From Planctomycetaceae bacterium (lineage in GTDB: Bacteria; Planctomycetota; Planctomycetia; Planctomycetales; Planctomycetaceae): a stretch of DNA of 5,544 nt. The notes beneath the pieces were generated by a model that was not told the origin of the DNA, did no database searches, and saw only the letters and a program-made list of their open reading frames with translations. Positions 1 through 5,544 of this stretch are shown here, piece after piece; the stretch's first letter is position 1, and every line of letters begins with the position of its first letter. Location: assembly GCA_947463775.1 (NCBI GenBank), contig CANHVD010000435.1:1-5544 (forward strand), written 5' to 3'. Both the position numbers and the translations under genes were made by a program.

Positions 1-3000
1 CGACAGACGAGCAGAGTTCTGATGCCAGGAATGCCGGTGATAAGACTGCAGGCGATCAGTCACCGCAGGATTCATCTCCTGACGTTGGGGCGACGACAGA
101 TCCGTCTGTTGTGAAGTCTGCACAAGACAGTGACGAATCCTCGTCAGCGCCGGGTTCGGAATCATCGCCAAGCCAGAACGTTGACGCAGTGGGTGATTCG
201 TTTATTCAGCAGCGACACTGGTTTAAATCGCTTCCGATTTCCAGCACAGCGCGAACGCGATCTCAGCAATTGTTGCGAGAAGCTCCGGAGATCAAGGGGA
301 TTCCGTGGTCTGCGTGGCAGCCAGAGATGGATGCCCAGCATGTGTATGTTCGTGTGCCGGGATTGATTTCTGCTTATCGATTGAGCTCCGGGCAACATTT
401 GTGGACGAGAACTCTGAGTCATGAGCAGCCGCCCGTGCGTCCTCTGGAGCCGGATTTTATTGGTGGTGGATTCGGAGTTGAGCGAAATCCATTGCAGGAA
501 GCGATGAACAGTCCGGAGATCCTGCAGTTGCATCGCAACGAGATGGTGGGGCGGATGACGTCGGATGCTGAGCGATTGTATCTGGTGTCCCAGTTAAGCG
601 CTGGCAACGGTCCTGTCGTTTCCCGTGGCATGATGCGAATCCGAGGTGTTGCGGACCAGACCAAAGCCGGTCTGTGGGAACTTGTCGCCATCGATAAGGA
701 AACCGGCCGGAGACTTTGGACGATGGGTGGCCCTCCTGTGGAAGAAAAGTTCGGCAATGAACTGGCGACTGCGTGGCTGGCAGGGCCGCCTGCTGTCGAA
801 AAGGGCAGGCTGTTTCAGGTGATTGAGAAGGAGTCCGTCGTACAAATGGTTTGTCTGGAGGCGGCTACAGGTCGTTTGCTCTGGCGTGTTCCTTTGTCTT
901 ATCCTCAGAATCAGATTGGACTGGATGCTGCGCGGCAATTGCTGGCTGCTCAGACCCGTGTGCAAGACGGCCTCGTCTATACGACTTCAACAACCGGCTG
1001 GCTGTTCGCCATTGATACGATGACACACTCCATACTTTGGGCTCGAAAGCTCAATACGAGATCAGCAGACGGTCGAGATGACCGTCTGCTTCGCAATACC
1101 GGAATGTTCATGACTGATCTTGCGCCGCTGAAACAGGCGTGGCGTTCTCAACCGCCTATTCTTCTTGGCGACAAACTGCTGGTTCCGACGGCGGAATCGG
1201 CAACCTTGCTTTGTATTGATCCGAGGAGTGGCAGGACTCGTTCCACATCGATTCCCGCTTCCGGAGTTACTGTCGTTCTGCATTATGATTCGCAATGGCT
1301 GATTCTGGCCTCAGCCGAATCCATTGTTGGTTTCAGGCAGCCACAACTGAAGAAGGCATGGACTCTGAAAGTAACGGACCCGGCGGCTCCCCCTGTCGGA
1401 CCTGCATCACGTCAGGAAGACGATCTGTACGTTCCTCTGGCCGACGGCTCAGCGGCCGTTGTTGCGCTCGAGAACGGAACGTTGAAACAAACTCTCAAGC
1501 GATTCCGGCCCGCATGGAGTACCGGAGGTTTTTATTCAACGCAGGGCGGAATTCTGAGTCATGCGCCAGACCATTTGACGTTGATGTCGCGTGAGCCGGT
1601 AACCGGCCATGATGAGACTGATCCACTTCAACATGCGACATTCCTGTTTGAATCCGGTGCAGTAAAAGAGGCATCGATCGCTGCGGCGAAGATTCCGGTA
1701 ACGGCTTTGCGCAGAGATGCTGTGCGGCGTTTGAGGTTTCGGATTGCCGTTGCGATGTTGAAAGCTGAGGAAAGCGATAACGCAGCGACGTCGGCGAAGG
1801 ATTTGATCGCAAATGAGGCGGCCCAACTGGAAGAGATCGCCGGCATGGCTCAGACCGCTCATGAGAAAGCTCTGACACATTTTCTGCGGCTTGATTACCT
1901 GCTGCGAACGGCTCCCGAGAATGTCGTCCCGTCATTGATTGATGCCTTAACTTTGGATGAGTCGGTCCAGATGGTCGATGTTCCGGTGACCTCATCCATG
2001 AAGGAACTGCTCGCGGATGCTGCGGGAAGTGACCCGTTGGCTCGGAACCCGCTGAAAACCTCGATTGATCAGCGACTTGTGACATTTCGAGCCTGGGTGT
2101 TGATGCAGCTGCGGGATCGAATTGCAACGGCTGAAGCCAAGGAGCAAAGTGCTATCATTCTGGCATTAGCCGCTGTTCCGGATGTTCTGATTGCAGAAAT
2201 GCATTCGAAGGGTCTTGCTGAGGAGTCATTGCGGCGAGCTGAAGTGCAGTTGCAGAACGGTGAATGTAATGAGCTGACGTTGCAGCTTTTAATGTCTGCG
2301 GCTGATGCCCAGTTGGATGCGGGTCTGACAGGAGATGTAAATGCCTCAGATAACGAACAAAGGATCAAGCTCTCCGTTCGAATTGCAGACGGCTTTGGGA
2401 AGGCTCGTCAGTTGCTGTTGAAGAAGTCGAATGTGGAGTCGGCTCATCGGGAGCTTGTGGATCGAATTCTGACGGTTGCACAATACGAACTTCAGGGCAA
2501 GCTGCCGGGCGTGACCATTGCGACTCAGGATGATACTCGAGAATTCATCGTCAATCGTGTCGCGGGCACTCCGGACGTTCCCTTGACCATGTTGCCAGTC
2601 AGCAATACGGGAAGGATGATGGGGCGAATGCCGGGAAGATCGGATGTCAATGTGAGTTCCGCATCTGATGCTTTCCTTTCGGCATTTCGCTGGTCGGTGC
2701 GGACGATCCCTGGAGCAATTCAGGCGAAGTCTGTTCGCGAGCCATTTGTTGCGCCGTGGACGATTAGTCGCGAGGCGTCGAGCAACGTCAATGACTTGCG
2801 GAATCAGGAACTCTATCGGTTTGGCACCGTACTCCTGCTGGCGGACAGCGATGGCTTGTCTGCATTTTCAGTGACTGAGCAGCGATGGTTGTGGCGGAAA
2901 ACGGCCGCCGACGGGTTTTCCAGTCGACGTTCACGACTGACAGAAAAGACGTTCGGAAAGCTCGATACGGGCTTTGGCTCTTTGGCGATATGGTTTGGGG

Positions 3001-4004
3001 GATCTGGCGTCGATATTTGCGGAGGAAACGCTCGGTGGGTGTGTCTGAAGTCGAATGACAGCGTTGAAGTGATTGATGTCTATACTGGTAATCGTCTGTG
3101 GGGAATGCCTCTGGAAGAAACGTATAGTTCAGTGCTGGCGTATCGCTCAGCCATTATTGGCCACAGAGGATTCTCGCATTTCTTAGTGTTGAATCCAGTT
3201 GACGGTAAGGACCAAACCTCTGCTGTTTTGAGTGCGGAAGAGCTATCAGGAATGGCCCTTCTTCGAGAGACGCCGGATTCGATACTAACCCTGAGGCATC
3301 CCTTCGAAGATCAACCAACGCTCTTGTGGATCAATCAGGCTGATGGGCTTGTGAAACGCCAGTTGGAGTTGTCACAGAAAATGCATGCGACCATCATGGA
3401 AGAAGAAACACTGGCGGTGTTGACTGAGAATGGTGATCTGAAAGTCGTGGACCTGATGACGGGGGCTCAGCAGGACTTTGCCGGCTCTGGGGCGGAGATC
3501 GCAAAGTCGTTATCGATTGAGCCAACGAAAATGGCATTTCATGCAGATGCTCTGAACTATTATGTCTACGAAATGGACGACAATGGACTCGGGTTGTTTG
3601 CTTTCGAAACGGCTCGTCTAATTCCGGTCAAGACAAGCGTAGTGGCCTTTAGTCGAAGTACCGGAAAGCTTGCCTGGGCACATCCGCTGAAGGCGTCGGG
3701 CAGTCTTTACGTTGACGGGCCGGACGAACTTATTGTTGTGGCTGAGATCAACGAGAATGCTGCGGCCAACCCGGGCGGTGGGCGGCCTCTCAATATTCCG
3801 GGGCTGATGATTCAGATGGGCCAAAATTACGATATCAAAGGCCTTTCGCGAGCGACCGGACTTTCGCGATTTAGCTACAAGGTCGCTGCTCAGCGTCCAT
3901 TCTCGGAAATCCGCCTGACAAGAACAACGGCCAACCAGCTGGATCTGGAGGCGTTTGGCCATCGAGTCAGATTCATCTCTTCCCCGGTTGCGACGGCTCC
4001 CTGA
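1..4004 (+). CDS. Large PQQ/BamB-like beta-propeller repeat protein, 5'-partial
   Basis: The frame is open from the first complete codon (position 3) to the TGA at 4002-4004, so at least 1333 residues are visible and the N-terminus lies upstream. The GTG at 111 is only an internal Val codon. Seen: about 3-200 encodes a Ser/Asp/Gln/Pro-rich low-complexity linker. About 300-1600 carries PQQ-like blades with the pattern hydrophobic-D-x-x-TG-x-x-LW, at 381-404, 690-719 (IDKETGRRLW), 855-884 (LEAATGRLLW), 1011-1040 and 1215-1244. About 1640-2500 is Ala/Leu/Glu-rich and probably alpha-helical, perhaps TPR-like. About 2810-3760 is a second propeller, with blades at 2862-2894, 3063-3101 (VIDVYTGNRLW), 3438-3470 and 3639-3677 (FSRSTGKLAW). 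Known: such repeats fold into eight-bladed propellers, either in PQQ dehydrogenases or in non-catalytic scaffolds such as BamB. I see no dehydrogenase cofactor or metal site, so a binding or scaffold role is inferred. Cell location cannot be judged without the N-terminus. Confidence 0.93.
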   Translation, partial: TDEQSSDARNAGDKTAGDQSPQDSSPDVGATTDPSVVKSAQDSDESSSAPGSESSPSQNVDAVGDSFIQQRHWFKSLPISSTARTRSQQLLREAPEIKGIPWSAWQPEMDAQHVYVRVPGLISAYRLSSGQHLWTRTLSHEQPPVRPLEPDFIGGGFGVERNPLQEAMNSPEILQLHRNEMVGRMTSDAERLYLVSQLSAGNGPVVSRGMMRIRGVADQTKAGLWELVAIDKETGRRLWTMGGPPVEEKFGNELATAWLAGPPAVEKGRLFQVIEKESVVQMVCLEAATGRLLWRVPLSYPQNQIGLDAARQLLAAQTRVQDGLVYTTSTTGWLFAIDTMTHSILWARKLNTRSADGRDDRLLRNTGMFMTDLAPLKQAWRSQPPILLGDKLLVPTAESATLLCIDPRSGRTRSTSIPASGVTVVLHYDSQWLILASAESIVGFRQPQLKKAWTLKVTDPAAPPVGPASRQEDDLYVPLADGSAAVVALENGTLKQTLKRFRPAWSTGGFYSTQGGILSHAPDHLTLMSREPVTGHDETDPLQHATFLFESGAVKEASIAAAKIPVTALRRDAVRRLRFRIAVAMLKAEESDNAATSAKDLIANEAAQLEEIAGMAQTAHEKALTHFLRLDYLLRTAPENVVPSLIDALTLDESVQMVDVPVTSSMKELLADAAGSDPLARNPLKTSIDQRLVTFRAWVLMQLRDRIATAEAKEQSAIILALAAVPDVLIAEMHSKGLAEESLRRAEVQLQNGECNELTLQLLMSAADAQLDAGLTGDVNASDNEQRIKLSVRIADGFGKARQLLLKKSNVESAHRELVDRILTVAQYELQGKLPGVTIATQDDTREFIVNRVAGTPDVPLTMLPVSNTGRMMGRMPGRSDVNVSSASDAFLSAFRWSVRTIPGAIQAKSVREPFVAPWTISREASSNVNDLRNQELYRFGTVLLLADSDGLSAFSVTEQRWLWRKTAADGFSSRRSRLTEKTFGKLDTGFGSLAIWFGGSGVDICGGNARWVCLKSNDSVEVIDVYTGNRLWGMPLEETYSSVLAYRSAIIGHRGFSHFLVLNPVDGKDQTSAVLSAEELSGMALLRETPDSILTLRHPFEDQPTLLWINQADGLVKRQLELSQKMHATIMEEETLAVLTENGDLKVVDLMTGAQQDFAGSGAEIAKSLSIEPTKMAFHADALNYYVYEMDDNGLGLFAFETARLIPVKTSVVAFSRSTGKLAWAHPLKASGSLYVDGPDELIVVAEINENAAANPGGGRPLNIPGLMIQMGQNYDIKGLSRATGLSRFSYKVAAQRPFSEIRLTRTTANQLDLEAFGHRVRFISSPVATAP

Positions 4005-4021
4005 AACGGCTCATGGCAGGT

Positions 4022-4035
4022 TCCGCCGTGGCGGA
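4022..4035 (+). other. Short hairpin after the propeller gene
   Basis: TCCGCC and GGCGGA flank a GT centre, starting 17 bases after the stop codon at 4004. In RNA this would open to a 5-bp stem with a 4-nt loop. No T-run follows, so it is at best a weak 3'-end structure of the upstream transcript and not a convincing intrinsic terminator. Confidence 0.25.
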
Positions 4036-4109
4036 CAGGTGATTTAGCCTCGTACGAAGCGTTTTCGTTTAGCGGCAAGCTGCAGGCGGAGTCGAAATGG
4101 GGCGGACAC

Positions 4110-4153
4110 GCCTGTGGCATGCGGTTAATCGATTAAATCAAAAGGCCACAGGC
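4110..4153 (+). other. 9-bp inverted repeat with an inner palindrome
   Basis: GCCTGTGGC (4110-4118) and GCCACAGGC (4145-4153) are perfectly complementary across a 26-nt loop. The loop holds the perfect 12-bp palindrome TTAATCGATTAA (4125-4136). The right arm can instead pair with the bases just after it: CAGGC (4149-4153) with GCCTG (4158-4162), around an AGAG loop, so the two folds exclude each other. No T-tract follows. It could be a protein-binding site, a transcript-end structure or chance. No function is claimed. Confidence 0.35.
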
Positions 4154-4199
4154 AGAGGCCTGAAAGTTCCGGGCTGGCAATCTATTTTTGAACTGGCGT

Positions 4200-4227
4200 T
4201 TGTCATTCTCGTCAGGAAAGCTAAAAA
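4200..4227 (+). promoter_or_regulatory. Weak candidate sigma70-type promoter for the small gene
   Basis: TTGTCA (4200-4205, 5 of 6 to TTGACA) is followed after 16 bases by TAAAAA (4222-4227, 4 of 6 to TATAAT). Transcription would start near 4234, at the left edge of the long palindrome, leaving a leader of about 145 bases before the ATG at 4381. The match is modest and such pairs arise by chance in AT-richer gaps. The support is its position in the gap upstream of a likely independent gene. Confidence 0.25.
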
Positions 4228-4231
4228 GGGC

Positions 4232-4337
4232 CTTAGAGCGACTAACAAAACCGGGATTGGCTCCCTTAAAGAGCCTGCAATCACGGAGACATGCGACTGC
4301 CAGGGGTGCCTGTCCCCGTTTTGTTGGTGGCTCTCAG
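4232..4337. repeat. Long imperfect palindrome, REP/MITE-like intergenic element
   Basis: Arms 4232-4267 and 4302-4337 are complementary at 28 of 36 positions. Three more pair as G-U in + strand RNA (4243/4326, 4257/4312, 4266/4303). The mismatches are 4234/4335, 4240/4329, 4252/4317, 4258/4311 and 4262/4307. The loop is 4268-4301 (34 nt). The longest unbroken run is 8 bp (AACAAAAC, 4244-4251, with 4318-4325). The right arm contains GTGCCTGTCCCCGTTTTG (4306-4323 apart from its first base shift: 4306 is the preceding G), a G/C-block-plus-T-run core that I recall from dispersed intergenic repeats in planctomycetes and other environmental bacteria; this recollection is unverified. A competing inner fold pairs 4283-4295 with 4307-4319. 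The structure is directly visible; its family and mobility are inferred. It carries no transposase and lies 43 bases before the small gene. Confidence 0.75.
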
Positions 4338-4380
4338 TAACGGCTCACCATTTCACTTGTTTGTTCTGGAATTCGTATCA

Positions 4381-4593
4381 ATGGCCAAGGGTAAAGTCAG
4401 CGGCAACATCTATCGAGATCATGAAATCAAGGAAGATCATTCCTTCACTCAGGGATTTGGAGCCGGTACCGGAGTTAATAGGCGATACTCGGCCAAGGTC
4501 GGCGGCAAGACCAAAAAGGGCAGCCTTGAACAAGTGAAGGCCGATATCGACTATTTCCTCGACAAGAAAAAGACTGAGGAAAAAGGCGAGTGA
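4381..4593 (+). CDS. Small Lys/Gly-rich protein of unknown function (70 aa)
   Basis: I do not recognise this family. The product begins MAKGKVSGNIYRDHEIKEDH and has 12 Lys, 3 Arg and 11 Asp/Glu, so it is mildly basic. Residues 24-43 are Gly-rich and probably flexible (QGFGAGTGVNRR then YSAKVGGK). Residues 48-68 (SLEQVKADIDYFLDKKKTEEK) look like one amphipathic helix with a charged end. It has no Cys, signal peptide or membrane segment, so a soluble cytoplasmic protein is likely; nucleic-acid binding is possible but unproven. Codon third positions are rich in C and G, as in the acetolactate synthase gene downstream, which supports real coding. I chose ATG 4381. The in-frame ATG at 4291 would add 30 residues encoded across the loop and right arm of the palindrome. 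No strong ribosome binding site precedes either start: GGA at about 4367 is far from 4381, and GGAG at 4285-4288 is too close to 4291. It stands alone between two gaps. Confidence 0.72.
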   Translation: MAKGKVSGNIYRDHEIKEDHSFTQGFGAGTGVNRRYSAKVGGKTKKGSLEQVKADIDYFLDKKKTEEKGE

Positions 4594-4612
4594 TTAGTGA
4601 TGTCTCGGGGTT

Positions 4613-4629
4613 CTGATGCCCCGCATCAG
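4613..4629 (+). terminator. Terminator-like hairpin after the small gene
   Basis: CTGATGC (4613-4619) and GCATCAG (4623-4629) form a perfect 7-bp stem with a CCC loop, beginning 20 bases after the stop codon of the small gene. An alternative pairing is CGGGG (4606-4610) with CCCCG (4619-4623). The position suits a 3'-end structure, but no T-tract follows, so it would be a non-canonical terminator or an mRNA-stabilising hairpin. Confidence 0.4.
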
Positions 4630-4862
4630 CGTCGGAACATCGCTCCTGACGTGGTTCAGACGTTGTGGCAGCTTACCGCCTGGCATCTGGGGGATTTTCC
4701 TGCCGTGTCCGGGGCTGCTCCCGTTTTGCCGCAGTGACGCCATGGGAGCGGAATTTGGCGGCATAATGCGTGTAATCGCGTGATGGAAATTCCCGGTTCT
4801 TCAGAGTTGGACGTTGAATACTGACTTTTCTTTGAGGAATCCGGGCAGAAAACATTCCTCCG

Positions 4863-4891
4863 TTGCTGACGGACTGCTGTCTTCATAAAAT
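4863..4891 (+). promoter_or_regulatory. Weak candidate promoter for ilvN
   Basis: TTGCTG (4863-4868, 3 of 6 to the -35 consensus) and TAAAAT (4886-4891, 5 of 6 to the -10 consensus) are separated by the ideal 17 bases. Transcription would start near 4898, giving a leader of about 85 bases before the ATG at 4984. The -35 match is poor, so this is only the best-looking site seen close to the gene. Confidence 0.22.
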
Positions 4892-4927
4892 CTCGCCGCT
4901 GTTTGTGCGCGGGGCGAACGAGTACTG

Positions 4928-4987
4928 ATGTGCTCAAAATTCGTACGGCCGCATTTTGAATCGCTGACTGACAAGAATTTCTCATGA
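4928..4987 (+). CDS. Possible 19-codon upstream ORF overlapping the ilvN start
   Basis: ATG at 4928 opens MCSKFVRPHFESLTDKNFS and stops at TGA 4985-4987, which overlaps the ilvN ATG as ATGA. That arrangement would permit translational coupling, useful because ilvN has no evident ribosome binding site. The peptide has only one Val and one Leu and no Ile, so it is not a classic branched-chain amino acid attenuation leader. No clear ribosome binding site precedes it. It may well be chance. Confidence 0.2.
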   Translation: MCSKFVRPHFESLTDKNFS

Positions 4988-5520
4988 AACACGTTCTTTC
5001 CGCTTTGGTGATGAATCAACCGGGTGTTCTCGCTCATATTTCCGGCATGCTGGCTTCCCGAGCCTACAACATTGAGAGCCTTGCCGTCGGAGCCACCGAG
5101 AACCCTGAACTCTCACGGATCACGTTCGTCGTCAACGAAGATGAAAAGAAGCTGGATCAGGTTCGTAAGCAACTTGAAAAGATCGTGACTGTCGTTCGTG
5201 TTCAGGACTTCTCAGGTGCGGATTACGTGGAACGTGACCTGATGCTGATGAAGGTCAGCACAGAGAATGGCCGACGTGGTGAGATCCGTGAACTGGTAGA
5301 TATTTTCCGAGGTCGCATCGTCGACGTCGGGGCCAGCCATGTGATGATCGAAATCTCCGGTCGTGAAAGTAAGATCGACGCCTTCATCGATCGCATGCGA
5401 GAGTTTGGGATTCTCGAGATGGTCCGCACCGGGCGAATCGCCATGATGCGAGACCGGACGATTACCGAGGAATCCGGGGCCGACACTTCATGTGATGCTG
5501 CGACGACCTCGAAGTCCTGA
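4984..5520 (+). CDS. ilvN: Acetolactate synthase small (regulatory) subunit
   Basis: The enzyme condenses pyruvate (or pyruvate with 2-ketobutyrate) in the first shared step of Val/Leu/Ile synthesis. This subunit stimulates the ThDP-dependent catalytic subunit and mediates valine feedback inhibition in the cytoplasm. The 178-aa product aligns end to end from Met1 with E. coli IlvH (about 163 aa). Residues 3-77 form the ACT domain, including NQPGVLAHISGMLASRAYNI (11-30), ESLAVGATE and LSRITFVV. Residues 83-157 form the C-terminal domain (ERDLMLMKV, EIFRGRIVDV-like DIFRGRIVDV, KIDAFIDRMREFGILEMVRTG). Asn11, Gly14 and Asn29, positions tied to valine binding in IlvH, are kept, so feedback control is likely. 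The last 20 or so residues are an acidic, Ser/Thr-rich tail beyond the usual family end. The start is fixed by family alignment, not by a ribosome binding site, since none is clear. The catalytic subunit gene is not within the window and does not lie directly upstream; what follows cannot be seen. The symbol ilvH would be equally suitable. Confidence 0.97.
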   Translation: MKHVLSALVMNQPGVLAHISGMLASRAYNIESLAVGATENPELSRITFVVNEDEKKLDQVRKQLEKIVTVVRVQDFSGADYVERDLMLMKVSTENGRRGEIRELVDIFRGRIVDVGASHVMIEISGRESKIDAFIDRMREFGILEMVRTGRIAMMRDRTITEESGADTSCDAATTSKS

Positions 5521-5544
5521 GCATTTGGGCCGTCAGGCGATCCG

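Larger units (their letters stand above)
4594..4983. other. 390-bp intergenic region upstream of ilvN
   Basis: No convincing gene lies here. The reverse-strand frames that cross it run into the start of ilvN and resemble no family. Besides the sites listed separately, it holds an imperfect hairpin pairing 4715-4724 with 4742-4751 (8 Watson-Crick and 2 G-U pairs, 17-nt loop), and an alternative pairing of TGCCGC (4727-4732) with GCGGCA (4758-4763). Neither has a T-run. No T-box, tRNA or known riboswitch pattern was recognised. Confidence 0.6.

Noticed and set aside
1495..2127. 210-codon ORF on the - strand within the large gene
   Set aside because: It lies antisense to well-supported coding sequence and has a Ser/Pro/Arg/His-rich composition typical of shadow frames.
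111..4004. GTG at 111 as the start of the large protein
   Set aside because: The same frame is open through all 36 codons back to position 3 with similar Ser/Asp-rich composition, so the gene very probably starts upstream of the window.
4232..4337. Palindrome as an intrinsic terminator of the propeller gene
   Set aside because: It lies more than 220 bases after the stop, has a 34-nt loop and lacks a 3' T-tract directly after the stem. The T-run is inside the right arm.
4097..4537. 146-codon ORF on the + strand
   Set aside because: It runs through the palindrome and overlaps the small gene in another frame. Its product has a random-looking composition (Trp, Cys, Arg rich) and no recognisable family.
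4291..4593. Longer form of the small protein starting at ATG 4291
   Set aside because: The extra 30 residues are encoded by the loop and right arm of the repeat element and by non-coding-looking sequence. ATG 4381 gives a compact protein with a typical MAKGK start.
4656..5037. Reverse-strand ORFs across the gap before ilvN
   Set aside because: They overlap the ilvN start in antisense or each other in different frames, and their products show no recognisable domain.
1..5544. CRISPR array, tRNA, rRNA, prophage or defence genes
   Set aside because: No regularly spaced direct repeats, no cloverleaf or rRNA-like sequence, and no nuclease, integrase or phage-like products were seen.

Overview
The window looks like ordinary chromosomal DNA from a planctomycete or a close relative (inference). 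The main clues are a very large protein built of PQQ/BamB-like beta-propeller repeats around a helical middle, a Ser/Asp-rich linker, and genes without clear Shine-Dalgarno sequences. There are no transposase, phage, CRISPR, tRNA or rRNA genes. All three convincing genes are on the + strand.

Layout: (1) Positions 1-4004 hold the 3' part of a gene for a giant repeat protein. Its reading frame is already open at the left edge, so the true start is outside the window. It has a low-complexity linker, a first beta-propeller, an alpha-helical segment and a second beta-propeller. (2) Positions 4005-4380 are a non-coding gap. Its main content is a long imperfect palindrome at 4232-4337: two 36-nt arms with 28 Watson-Crick pairs, 3 G-U pairs and 5 mismatches around a 34-nt loop. 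It resembles a REP/MITE-type intergenic repeat. Smaller hairpins and a weak candidate promoter are also present. (3) Positions 4381-4593 encode a 70-residue Lys/Gly-rich protein of unknown function. (4) Positions 4594-4983 are a second gap with a terminator-like hairpin after the small gene, another hairpin, a weak candidate promoter and a 19-codon upstream ORF whose stop overlaps the next start. (5) Positions 4984-5520 encode the regulatory (small) subunit of acetolactate synthase, the only gene with a secure pathway assignment (Val/Leu/Ile synthesis). The last 24 bases are non-coding as far as visible.

The genes do not form an evident pathway. The gaps of 376 and 390 bases argue for separate transcription units. 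I see no convincing new multi-gene system. The most interesting items are the palindromic element just upstream of the unknown small gene, that small gene itself, and the architecture of the large propeller protein.
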